Shown: positions 33,979 to 42,951 of the stretch, one piece after another
How positions within the stretch are numbered: position 1 is the stretch's first letter
How the letters are laid out: the number at the start of each line of letters is the position of its first letter
DNA from: Hyphomicrobiales bacterium
GTDB taxonomy: Bacteria > Pseudomonadota > Alphaproteobacteria > Rhizobiales > Beijerinckiaceae
Assembly (NCBI GenBank): GCA_947455725.1
Contig: CANGPL010000017.1
Coordinates: 1 to 51,586, forward strand
DNA length: 51,586 nucleotides
Direction of reading: 5' to 3'
Notes under the pieces: generated by a model
Told to the model about the DNA's origin: nothing
Databases searched by the model: none
Seen by the model: only the letters and a program-made list of their open reading frames with translations
Program-made: the position numbers and the translations under genes

Positions 33979-36900
33979 TCATTCAATAATCGAAAGTGCC
34001 CTCGTGACTATCTCAACAGGCAGTTCTATTGCCTCAGGACCGCTCGTATATATCACAAAACACCTTATTTTTTTGGCCGGAAACATGTTCGAAACCAGCG
34101 ATCCGTAAATCGCCAACTGTGCAATTATATGGTCCGGTATCTCATCCGCCGAGCGCGGCGGCGACGCGGTCGTTTTAAAATCTGCAATAAAAACAGTATC
34201 TTCGGTCACCGCGATGCGATCAATCGTGCCTCTAACTTGCCGGGTTGGCTTACCCTCCCGCCTGAGTTCACCCGCAATATCAATTTCCGCTCGACTATCC
34301 TTCGAAAAGAGTGCAGAAATATCTAGCAAATTCAATGTCTTAATAGCGCTTTCGATGATCTCATTATGCTCCCCCGGGCTTAGTTCCGAAGCTTGAACCT
34401 TGAGGTAATCCAGAGCCGCCAGCGACCGCCGCACATCAGGAATTTCTGGTAGATATTCCAATAGCTTATGGATCAAAATCCCACGCCGCCTAGCATTAGG
34501 CGAGAGGCTAGTGTCAGCCCCTTTTGCAGACGAAGGCGTAAACTCCAAGGCCTCTGACGGTCTTAGCACCCCAAGGCTCGGCTCTTCATGCGGCGGCGCG
34601 GTCATAAGCCATTGAGGAACCTCAATAATCTCGTCGATCGGCGCACTAGAAGCGACAGGCTCAATCGTCGGAAAAGGCTTTAATTGCAAACGCTTAGCGC
34701 CTATTGGCGCTGATCCGTCTACTACCTCAACAATGTCATCCGAAAGTGCCGTGTCAATAATAGAGTACCAGCAATCTTTGGGTCTATTCTTCTTCGTATG
34801 ATACCCTGCAATGTATAAACGATCCCGAGCTCGGGTCATCGCAACATATAATAATCGCTTATGTTCTTCGGATTCTTTGACGCATGCCTTTTCACGAAGT
34901 TCTGCGATTATTTTACTATCGGTAGACTTCGACGGAGACCATATCGGCACATAATCTTCTGAGCTAGACCCAAGATTAAATATTGGATCAAGCTTTTGCT
35001 TATCGACCGAATTCCCAAATGTATCAGGCAGATAAACGATCGGAGCTTCAAGCCCCTTCGCGCCATGTACCGTCATAACACGAATTTGGTTCCGGCCAGA
35101 ATCCATATCACGCTTAACCGTTAAATTAGACGAAGAAAAACTATCAATAAAGCGGAGTAGAGAAGATGATTGAGAATTCTCGTATTCAAGCGCTAAACTA
35201 AGGAATTCATCAATCACATCGTCAGCTTCACTTCCAAATCTACTCCTAAATAGACGTCGTCCGCCACATGCGCCCAAAACAAATGAGTAAAACGAAAAGG
35301 GCCCCTTCCCCTTGGACGCGTTCAAAAAATTCTCATAAGTCGAACGTGCTTTTTTAAAAATTTCCTTACTAGTGTCTTCAAAAAGCGCACTGGCTAGCGA
35401 GCCACTTCGCTCCGCCGCCAGTTGCATAAGGTCATCTTCGGAAAAGCCAATGAGCGGAGACTTTAAAAGAGTAGCCAGAGTTAAATCGTCCTCAGGGGTT
35501 ATAACCGATTTTCCCAATGCAATGAGATCCATCACCGCGATGTGCTCATTGAGATCTAACCGATCGGCACCGGCAACCGGCAATCCCTTTTCTTTAAGCG
35601 AGCGAATGAGCGCGTCGAATAAGCTTCCACGCGTGCGAACTAATACAATAATATCGCCGGGCGATATCCTCCGCTGAGGTCTTTTCTGCTCGAAAATTCG
35701 TTCCCTTGAATTTGGGTCCGTCAGATATTTAATATGATCGGATAGTTGATTTGCCAAAAGAACCGCAGGCGAACTATTGTCAGTTTGATCTAAAGGTGCA
35801 GCCCAATTTTCATTAGGCTCTTTTTTAATTGTCGTTACAGGCTGCCAAATTTCCACTAATCCCGGATCAAGCATACGCTGACTTGAATGAACCGTTGGTT
35901 CCGATTCGTAATCTAATCCACGGTAGTTATCAGCGCTGCTAAAAACCTTATCGACTGCAAAAAGGATCTCTGGAGTTGATCGAAAAGATACGGTCAATTT
36001 CTCATCATGAAATAATTGCCGCGCTAATTCGCTACTGTTTGATACCGACCCGACTCTATTTTTAAAGTATTTTCGATTTATCGAAAAGGCCTTTGGCTCA
36101 GCCCCTTGAAAACTATAAATAGATTGCTTTGGGTCACCGACGGCGAAGAGGGTTCGTATACCGCGTTTACTCGACGCACCCACGTGAAATTCATCCGTTA
36201 GGAGCTTTAAGATCTCCCATTGATCCGGACTTGTATCTTGTGCTTCGTCTAATAATATATGCTCAATTCCGTTATCTAATTTATAAAGTACCCACTGTGA
36301 GCCTGTGCAACTAAGAAGCTCTTTTGTTCGTAAAATTAAATCATCAAAGTCCAGCAGGCCACGTGTCAATTTTTCGGTTTCGTACTGGTTTAAAAAATAA
36401 TGAGTTACCGCTAAAAGCGCCTGCGTTCGAGCAAAGGCCTCTATCGAACGGATTTTATCTAATAAATCAAAAATTCTATCCCTCTCAGCAAGAAGTCTTT
36501 GATAAAGACCGGGATATTTCCCGCGAACATCATTTGTTATAAATCCGCGATCCGAACGTCGCTCCATTTCGGCCGTCAAGAATGCTGGAAGGTAAAAATT
36601 TTTCCATTCCTCTCCAAATTCATATTTAGCGGATTCAATAAGTAATCTTCCAATTTTTTGATTATTTGAGCTCGAGGATAGAAGTATATCGCCAATTTCA
36701 GAGCACTCTTGCTCTTTTATGCAATTTGCATGGATATCAGACCAAATGTCGGTAATTGACAAATTGTCGGATAAGCCCAAAGAAACTTTCATTCTTTGAA
36801 AAAGTTGTTTTAAAAAATTTGGCTCTTTAATGACGTAATTCTTATTCTGTGTTGCCTTCATGGCTAAACTTAATAACGTATCAAAGCCTTGCTCACTCAC

Positions 36901-37464
36901 CAAATCAACGAGCAGTGAGACATAATTGAATAACGGATTACGAGCATCTGATGATAATTCAGAAATAATGTTATTGCACGTAATTGCTTTTAAAGTGGCT
37001 TGTGTAGATTCATTGATGATTTCGAAATTAGCTGGAATATTGGCTTCAAACGGAAATAGGTGTAGTATTCTTTCACAAAAGGCATGAATCGTTTGGATTT
37101 TTAATCCGCCAGGCGTTTCAACGGCTCTAGAAAATAGTTGGCGTGCCAATTTTAACTTTTCCGGATCAATCTCGGAATGAATAAATTGCTTTATTTTTGA
37201 TTTTAAGGCTTCGTCTGTTATTCCGACCCACTCCGAAAGTTCAGCGAAAACCCGTATCGACATGTTTGCTGCCGCAGCAGTCGTGTAGGTCAATGCCAAA
37301 ATACGAGATGGATCAGTGCCCTCTAATAGCAAACGCAAAATCCGCCGGACGAGAATATAAGTTTTTCCGGATCCGGCATTTGCCGACACAAAAGCAGACG
37401 CTTTAGGATCTGATGCCCTTGCCTGCTTTTGATCCGTTTGGCTTACGATATTTGACCTAGTCAC
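33979..37464 (-). CDS. addA: Double-strand break repair helicase-nuclease AddA
   Basis: An 1161-residue alphaproteobacterial AddA. A UvrD-type superfamily 1 helicase carries Walker A (ANAGSGKT, residues 28-35), motif II (HILLDEAQDTSPDQWEIL), motif III (FAVGDPKQSIYSFQGAEP), motif V (VMTVHGAKGLEAPIVYLPD) and motif VI (LLYVAMTRARDRLYIAG). The C-terminal RecB-type nuclease has its metal site around DFKTT (about residue 1095). With AddB it resects double-strand ends for RecA. The start is GTG, overlapping the addB stop by four bases. Base composition is clearly more AT-rich than in flanking genes. Confidence 0.95.
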   Translation of the reverse strand: MTRSNIVSQTDQKQARASDPKASAFVSANAGSGKTYILVRRILRLLLEGTDPSRILALTYTTAAAANMSIRVFAELSEWVGITDEALKSKIKQFIHSEIDPEKLKLARQLFSRAVETPGGLKIQTIHAFCERILHLFPFEANIPANFEIINESTQATLKAITCNNIISELSSDARNPLFNYVSLLVDLVSEQGFDTLLSLAMKATQNKNYVIKEPNFLKQLFQRMKVSLGLSDNLSITDIWSDIHANCIKEQECSEIGDILLSSSSNNQKIGRLLIESAKYEFGEEWKNFYLPAFLTAEMERRSDRGFITNDVRGKYPGLYQRLLAERDRIFDLLDKIRSIEAFARTQALLAVTHYFLNQYETEKLTRGLLDFDDLILRTKELLSCTGSQWVLYKLDNGIEHILLDEAQDTSPDQWEILKLLTDEFHVGASSKRGIRTLFAVGDPKQSIYSFQGAEPKAFSINRKYFKNRVGSVSNSSELARQLFHDEKLTVSFRSTPEILFAVDKVFSSADNYRGLDYESEPTVHSSQRMLDPGLVEIWQPVTTIKKEPNENWAAPLDQTDNSSPAVLLANQLSDHIKYLTDPNSRERIFEQKRPQRRISPGDIIVLVRTRGSLFDALIRSLKEKGLPVAGADRLDLNEHIAVMDLIALGKSVITPEDDLTLATLLKSPLIGFSEDDLMQLAAERSGSLASALFEDTSKEIFKKARSTYENFLNASKGKGPFSFYSFVLGACGGRRLFRSRFGSEADDVIDEFLSLALEYENSQSSSLLRFIDSFSSSNLTVKRDMDSGRNQIRVMTVHGAKGLEAPIVYLPDTFGNSVDKQKLDPIFNLGSSSEDYVPIWSPSKSTDSKIIAELREKACVKESEEHKRLLYVAMTRARDRLYIAGYHTKKNRPKDCWYSIIDTALSDDIVEVVDGSAPIGAKRLQLKPFPTIEPVASSAPIDEIIEVPQWLMTAPPHEEPSLGVLRPSEALEFTPSSAKGADTSLSPNARRRGILIHKLLEYLPEIPDVRRSLAALDYLKVQASELSPGEHNEIIESAIKTLNLLDISALFSKDSRAEIDIAGELRREGKPTRQVRGTIDRIAVTEDTVFIADFKTTASPPRSADEIPDHIIAQLAIYGSLVSNMFPAKKIRCFVIYTSGPEAIELPVEIVTRALSIIE

Positions 37465-40400
37465 TCCCCGTCTCCGATTTCTGCGTCTTCACGAATCAGC
37501 GCCCATTCATAACAGCGAGCTAGGTGGTCATACCTACCTGTATCCGTAGAAAATTGCAGATATGGTCGTGAATAAAACGGGCGCGAACCATTCCAATGAT
37601 CGTCAATAAGCTTAATAAATTCAGAAAAATGTTGTTCGACGATGGTATCGTAGTCAGTAGAATTTTTTGAATCCTTAGCAAACTTCTCATCACCGCCAGT
37701 CTTGCTACCAATTTTTACATAGATCAAATCGCGAGTGCGTACTCCGGATAGCCCCGGAAACGCATTTCTCTTTAACATTGCCGCCTCAAGGGTTAGTTGA
37801 GGCGAGAAGCCTGCCTGTACTTGTAAGCGGCTGGGTATTGCGCCCGTTTTATAATCAATAATACAAAATTCGCCATTTTCAAAAAGCTCAATTCGATCAG
37901 CCTGTCCGCTAAGTGTAAATAAACCTCCACGAGCTAGGTCGATTGTCAGCGCGCCATGCCGTTCAACGGCAATCGGAGCAATGATATCTTTTCTTCTTAA
38001 TTGCTCCCATTGAATATACCAATTCCCCGTCACACGAAGGCGCGCCTTTCCGAATGCATCCTCCATAATTTTATTCTCATCGGATGATAGTATGTCGTCA
38101 CAAATAACAAAAAATTCTTTCAATGGATCGTCCGGAAGCGTAAATGGCCACCTCTCTGAAAATCGCGCAAGGATAAGATGATAAAGATTTCCCCGTTCCC
38201 GAGCCCCGATAACATATCCAATATTTTCAAGCTTATCGAGTTTCAAGATATGTTTGGCATAGATCGAATAGGGGTCCCGTCGAAGCGTCTCAATCTCCGT
38301 TACACTAAGTTTTCTTGGTAATAATTTTTGCGGCGGAATTGGCCGAGGTCGGGACGAATTAGCCATTAATTTGGCTTCATCAACCTTATAAACCAGCGTC
38401 AAAATATTCCGACCGCGCTGCGTTATTGTCTTAAAAATCGCTTCACCTGCAACAGCCTTCATCCTTTGAATAAAGCGTGATGCAATTGTAGGTGATCCAG
38501 AGCGCTTTAGTGCTCTTGTAATTATGACTTCATTGGCACCAAGTGCGGATATAAAATCGTGCGCTGTTTGTCCTATTCTACGTTCTGGCGTAGGCAAGGC
38601 AAGTTCTTCTCGCCAAGGTCTATTCAAAAAAGGATCGGAACGCCCCTCAGGGGGCCAAATGCCTTCGTCTAGTCCACCCAATATAACCAAATCGAACCGT
38701 AGAAGTCTTGCTTCAAGTAAGCCTAAGATATTTATACGTGGATGGGATGGCGATTGATTAGATAGAGTTTCTGAAGCCATCAGTCGCTCTACAAGTGACG
38801 GATAGCTATGAATTGGTAGTTTGAGATCTAAATCACCACAATGCTGTATAGTGTCGAATATCCTGAGTAATTCAATTGATCCATCCAGCTGAGTTATTCT
38901 ATCAGCATTTTCGATCGATGATACGACGAATTTCAACGCCATTGCCAACCGATTAGAAAATTCCCTAAGATCCCAATTTTGAAGATTGCGAAATGGCTCA
39001 TATATTGTTTTTATTTTTTCTAAGACTATGCCGGCTGCGTTCCAGTCATCCGGTGTAAGACGTTTTTTTGGAAACGGTTCATGATCGTTACTTTCATTTT
39101 TTTTGACAGAATTGAGCGCTGTCAAAAGTCCATCTATATCTTGATCTGATAAGGGACCACGGCAGAGGCCAATATCAATCGCCGTAATTCCTCTTTTCAA
39201 TATATCTGGATCTAATCTGAAAGAGGCTTCAGGATGCTGAAGTAGAGATAGTAAAGAAATGGACGAAAAACGCTCAACGATTGCGGTCGTTAATGAACAA
39301 GTCAAAGAGCCGATTGACGTTTGGTGTAAGGGCGTTCCAGCACTATCGTTGGTAACTATGTTCCATCTTAATAGTTCAGAGCTGACGCGCTTGGCTAGCG
39401 ACCTATCAGGAGTAATAAGTGCAGCTGTTTTGCCCTGCTCCTCAAGTACCGAGCGGAGCGCAATAGCTATCGCAAGTGCTTCTTCTCGTTCATTTTCTGC
39501 TTCGACTAGGCTAATTCCAGAAATAGCATCCTGTATTTCAGATTCGGTGATCCGTTGATCTTTCGTAGCCCAAAGGTGCGTCGTATCGCTCGGCCTTAAA
39601 CATTCACTAAGGAAAATTTCTCTGAACCTTAATTTCATACTTGCATTTGAGAGAGAAACCACATCTTGGCGTCTTATGCCGATTAAATTAATTAGTTTAG
39701 ATAATTGAGCTTGAGGATGACCCGCGCTGACGATTTGATATTTCTTATCCGATAAAATTGCCCAAGATTCATCATCAATATATTGATCGATTCCGGGAAG
39801 TATAACAGCGCCAAAAGGTAGTTGTGAAATAGAGAAAATTAATTTCGCCGTTGCCGGCATAGAACCTGTAGACCCTGCAATAATAAAAGGCGTTGCCGGT
39901 GGGTCTGCCAATAGTCGCTCCGCCTCTGCCGAAATAATGAAGTCACGTCTTTCAGCCGCATCCATTACACCTTCTTGTTGGCAATAGTTTGGCCAAGCCT
40001 CTGCAGCGATTTGTAAAAAATCTCTGGATATCCTCCAATATTCATCCGATAAATCTTGTGGAAGAAGGGCATGGACATCCTGCCAAGTTTTCTTGTAGAT
40101 CACCATTGTATCAATTAAATAGCCTAACGCATCAGATAAAGCTAAGCCGTCATTAATTGTATTAGCGACTGAAAATCCTATCTTCTCACGGTCGATGTAG
40201 GGATCCACTGACGATCGCCTGAGCGTGCCTGTTGAGTTATTGTGTAAAGAAAATTCGATTTTTTTTGCCCAAGCGAAGATCAACTTGGTTAAGATCAATC
40301 TTCGCTTCAAAGGCGATATCTCTGGCGCGACTGAATTAGCTGCTAATAACCTTTCAAGCGTCGCTTCGTTCACAACGCTTTTTAAATCTTCGTCAATATC

Positions 40401-40643
40401 ACCAATCGTAATTATGTTGGGCTGAAAACTGCTTGGAGACTTAACATACAATTGGAACAACGCCGCCAATCGATCCGCAGACCGCTTGGTCGGCAAATAT
40501 ATCGTCGCCGTAGAGATAGAATATATTAAATCTCTATCAGGCCAGCCTGGGATAAGTTTACCGCATAATAAATTTTCAGCTAATGTTTCCAAAAACGGTA
40601 ACATCGACGAAATAGTAAAAATTTTTGTATTTTTATTTGGCAT
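37461..40643 (-). CDS. addB: Double-strand break repair protein AddB
   Basis: A 1060-residue partner of AddA: an inactivated helicase-like body (the N-terminal ATP loop is degenerate, TIYLPTKRSADRL) and a C-terminal RecB-type nuclease with FCIIDYKTGAIPS (about residue 930). LVILGGLDEGIWPPEGRSDPFLNRPWREEL is a clear alphaproteobacterial AddB marker. I see no cysteine set for an iron-sulfur staple, unlike Bacillus AddB. It is among the most AT-rich genes in the window (for example 20 G+C in the 60 bases at 39601-39660). It starts two bases after murU. Confidence 0.93.
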   Translation of the reverse strand: MPNKNTKIFTISSMLPFLETLAENLLCGKLIPGWPDRDLIYSISTATIYLPTKRSADRLAALFQLYVKSPSSFQPNIITIGDIDEDLKSVVNEATLERLLAANSVAPEISPLKRRLILTKLIFAWAKKIEFSLHNNSTGTLRRSSVDPYIDREKIGFSVANTINDGLALSDALGYLIDTMVIYKKTWQDVHALLPQDLSDEYWRISRDFLQIAAEAWPNYCQQEGVMDAAERRDFIISAEAERLLADPPATPFIIAGSTGSMPATAKLIFSISQLPFGAVILPGIDQYIDDESWAILSDKKYQIVSAGHPQAQLSKLINLIGIRRQDVVSLSNASMKLRFREIFLSECLRPSDTTHLWATKDQRITESEIQDAISGISLVEAENEREEALAIAIALRSVLEEQGKTAALITPDRSLAKRVSSELLRWNIVTNDSAGTPLHQTSIGSLTCSLTTAIVERFSSISLLSLLQHPEASFRLDPDILKRGITAIDIGLCRGPLSDQDIDGLLTALNSVKKNESNDHEPFPKKRLTPDDWNAAGIVLEKIKTIYEPFRNLQNWDLREFSNRLAMALKFVVSSIENADRITQLDGSIELLRIFDTIQHCGDLDLKLPIHSYPSLVERLMASETLSNQSPSHPRINILGLLEARLLRFDLVILGGLDEGIWPPEGRSDPFLNRPWREELALPTPERRIGQTAHDFISALGANEVIITRALKRSGSPTIASRFIQRMKAVAGEAIFKTITQRGRNILTLVYKVDEAKLMANSSRPRPIPPQKLLPRKLSVTEIETLRRDPYSIYAKHILKLDKLENIGYVIGARERGNLYHLILARFSERWPFTLPDDPLKEFFVICDDILSSDENKIMEDAFGKARLRVTGNWYIQWEQLRRKDIIAPIAVERHGALTIDLARGGLFTLSGQADRIELFENGEFCIIDYKTGAIPSRLQVQAGFSPQLTLEAAMLKRNAFPGLSGVRTRDLIYVKIGSKTGGDEKFAKDSKNSTDYDTIVEQHFSEFIKLIDDHWNGSRPFYSRPYLQFSTDTGRYDHLARCYEWALIREDAEIGDGE

Positions 40644-40645
40644 CG

Positions 40646-41383
40646 TCAGAGCTGTTTTTCATTTGGCAGCAATCTTTGTTCGGCTTCAAAAATAGCTTTT
40701 GGCGTGCCAATATGAAACCAATCGCCATCGAGTCGTAGGCCATACAATCTGCCGGCGGCTATGGCGCGGTCAAATAATACATTTAATGAAAATGGACCTT
40801 TTGGAGTGTCTTTAAATATTTGGGGGTTTATAATTGCGACGCCTGCATAGACAAAAGGCGAAATAATTTTTTCTGGACGTCGCATAAGTTGCCCATTCGT
40901 ATCCATCAAAAAATCGCCGGTGCCTGAATAGCCTAATATTTGCGATCCTGCGGCTAATAAAAGCAGGCAATCCATTTGATTAATATTCCACGATTTTGCC
41001 AAACGCTCCAAATTTGAACTCGCTCCATTCACCCAAAAGGAGTCCGCATTGAGTACAAAAAAGGGCGAGTTACCAAGTTTGGCGAGTGCAGCCTTTATGC
41101 CTCCTCCCGAATCTAATAATTCGCCTTCTTCGCGTGATATAAATATTTTAGGTTCGTGGACCATTTTGAGATAGTTCTCCATCTCATCGGCTAAATAATG
41201 AACATTAATAATGACATTATTAATTCCATATTGAACCAATGAGTCTAGATTATATTGAATTAATGTCTTGTTTGCGACCTTTACCAACGGCTTTGGTATC
41301 GTTAATGTTATTGGGTGCATTCTTAATCCAAAGCCGGCCGCTAAAATCATGGCGCTATTCGGAATTCTAGCTGTGCCATTCAT
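40646..41383 (-). CDS. murU: Nucleotidyltransferase, MurU-like (MurNAc-1-phosphate uridylyltransferase)
   Basis: A 245-residue sugar nucleotidyltransferase. It has the signature MILAAGFGLRMHPITLTIPKPLVKVANKTLIQY, the sugar/metal region FFVLNADSFWV and the closing block GDWFHIGTPKAIFEAE. In Pseudomonas, MurU makes UDP-MurNAc from MurNAc-1-phosphate made by the kinase AmgK, bypassing MurA/MurB and conferring fosfomycin resistance. Here the upstream overlapping gene encodes an AmgK-like kinase, which supports MurU over generic glucose-1-phosphate enzymes. Its ATG overlaps that gene by four bases. Confidence 0.85.
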   Translation of the reverse strand: MNGTARIPNSAMILAAGFGLRMHPITLTIPKPLVKVANKTLIQYNLDSLVQYGINNVIINVHYLADEMENYLKMVHEPKIFISREEGELLDSGGGIKAALAKLGNSPFFVLNADSFWVNGASSNLERLAKSWNINQMDCLLLLAAGSQILGYSGTGDFLMDTNGQLMRRPEKIISPFVYAGVAIINPQIFKDTPKGPFSLNVLFDRAIAAGRLYGLRLDGDWFHIGTPKAIFEAEQRLLPNEKQL

Positions 41384-42951
41384 AAGGATGGGTCCTCATT
41401 TAGATTGCCAAATAGAATGCTTGGACAATTTTTGCTTAACCATGTGCGATATTCAGAGAGTGACGAATGACATAAATTTCGACGGGCATAGATAATTAAA
41501 TTAGGAATATATTTAAGATATTCTGGCTTCTTGTCTCTGAGATTAAGCCTAACAAAGATGCCCAGGATTTTTGTTACCCGCTGAAGTGCATAGATCGCGT
41601 AGGATTCGGTAAATGCATTCGTATCGAAATTTTGATCACTTTTCATTCGTAACTGGATATAATATTGAAACAAATCTAACTCCAAATTATCTGAAATAGG
41701 AAGCCGTGCGTCTTGTAGCAGTGACGCTAGATCATACGCTGGATGTCCCAATACCGTATCTTGTATATCGATTAATCCGACTCTTTTTATACCAGAGCGT
41801 TCATTAAGCCATAATATATTAGGCGAGTGGAAATCTCTTAAAGTCCAACAATGTGGATGTTCTTGCAGGGGGCCCAAAAGGCATTTCCAAATTTCCATAA
41901 ACTCTGCGCGGGCAATGTCAGAAACTTTATGCGATGTAAAATTAGGCACATACCAGTCAATAAATAATTCGACTTCGACAAGTAGCGCATCAATGTCGTA
42001 TTTAGGAACTTTATAAAACAGTCCATTCTCTATTTGTATTTGTTCCGGAATTTCCGAGCGGTGTAGAGCATCTAAAAAGCTGACCGAAGTTTCGTAACGC
42101 TCGATAATAGGTCCATGATCATCAAATATCTGAACTGTGCCTAGATCTTCAGTAATTATCAGTCCCTTTTTAATGTCGTAACCGTACAATTGGGGAGGAC
42201 TGAATCCATGCTCAGAAAGCGTTTGAGTGACAGCAATAAAAGCATCCAAAGACATAGCCAGTTTAGCTGTTCTTCTATACCTATTAGTTGTATCGTTTTG
42301 GGCTTCAGTATCCGCAGGTGGTGCAATCATTAATATCGACGTATTTGTTCCTTTAGTTAATCTTTCATACCGCCGTCCCGATGCATCGCCGGCAATTAGT
42401 GATCTATTTGCATCCTCCCAATTATGCACAGCAAGAAAACGATAAATTTCATATTGTGAATGGATAGCATTTAGATCTGTCTGCTCTGCCGTAATAGTAA
42501 TATGCCGAGAGGATGGATTTAAATTATTTAAATTTTTGAACTCTATTTGAAATCGTGCTGCAGTTCCTAATTGCGGGTAGCGGTCCGCCCACTCTACGAT
42601 AGAGATTGCCGCCTCACTTAATTCACTAAAGCTTATTTCAATTAGCTCGTCGGGGGAGGCTAAACGATAAAGATCCGCGTGAACGATGTTAGCAGAAATA
42701 CCTTGATATTCTTGTATCAATAAATAGGTGGGACTGGTTATCGCCAGCTTTGGCTGCCCTGTAAGAAAGCGTATTAGGCCTCTCGCAAACATTGTCTTAC
42801 CAGCACCTAAATCACCGGTTAGCGTGACAAGATCGCCATTGTCCAAATATGGGCCTAATAACTCTGCCAGGTAAAGTGTATCTTGCTCACAGGACGCGAT
42901 GAAGCTTAATGTTGTACTATTTGCTAGAGTCGTGGCGTTAGAATTCATCAT
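41380..42951 (-). CDS. Fusion of TsaE and an AmgK-like sugar kinase
   Basis: A 523-residue two-domain protein. Residues about 1-155 are TsaE, the ATPase of the tRNA threonylcarbamoyladenosine (t6A37) machinery: LTGDLGAGKTMFARGL (P-loop), ITSPTYLLIQEY, VHADLYRL and ISIVEWADR. From about 175 on is an aminoglycoside-phosphotransferase-fold kinase: AGDASGRRYERL, LIITEDLGTVQ, the catalytic loop LRDFHSPNILWL and the metal-binding GLIDIQDTVLGHPAYDLASLL. Next to murU the kinase should be AmgK, phosphorylating MurNAc or GlcNAc at C1. This fusion occurs in other alphaproteobacteria. It overlaps divL and murU by four bases each. Confidence 0.92.
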   Translation of the reverse strand: MMNSNATTLANSTTLSFIASCEQDTLYLAELLGPYLDNGDLVTLTGDLGAGKTMFARGLIRFLTGQPKLAITSPTYLLIQEYQGISANIVHADLYRLASPDELIEISFSELSEAAISIVEWADRYPQLGTAARFQIEFKNLNNLNPSSRHITITAEQTDLNAIHSQYEIYRFLAVHNWEDANRSLIAGDASGRRYERLTKGTNTSILMIAPPADTEAQNDTTNRYRRTAKLAMSLDAFIAVTQTLSEHGFSPPQLYGYDIKKGLIITEDLGTVQIFDDHGPIIERYETSVSFLDALHRSEIPEQIQIENGLFYKVPKYDIDALLVEVELFIDWYVPNFTSHKVSDIARAEFMEIWKCLLGPLQEHPHCWTLRDFHSPNILWLNERSGIKRVGLIDIQDTVLGHPAYDLASLLQDARLPISDNLELDLFQYYIQLRMKSDQNFDTNAFTESYAIYALQRVTKILGIFVRLNLRDKKPEYLKYIPNLIIYARRNLCHSSLSEYRTWLSKNCPSILFGNLNEDPSL

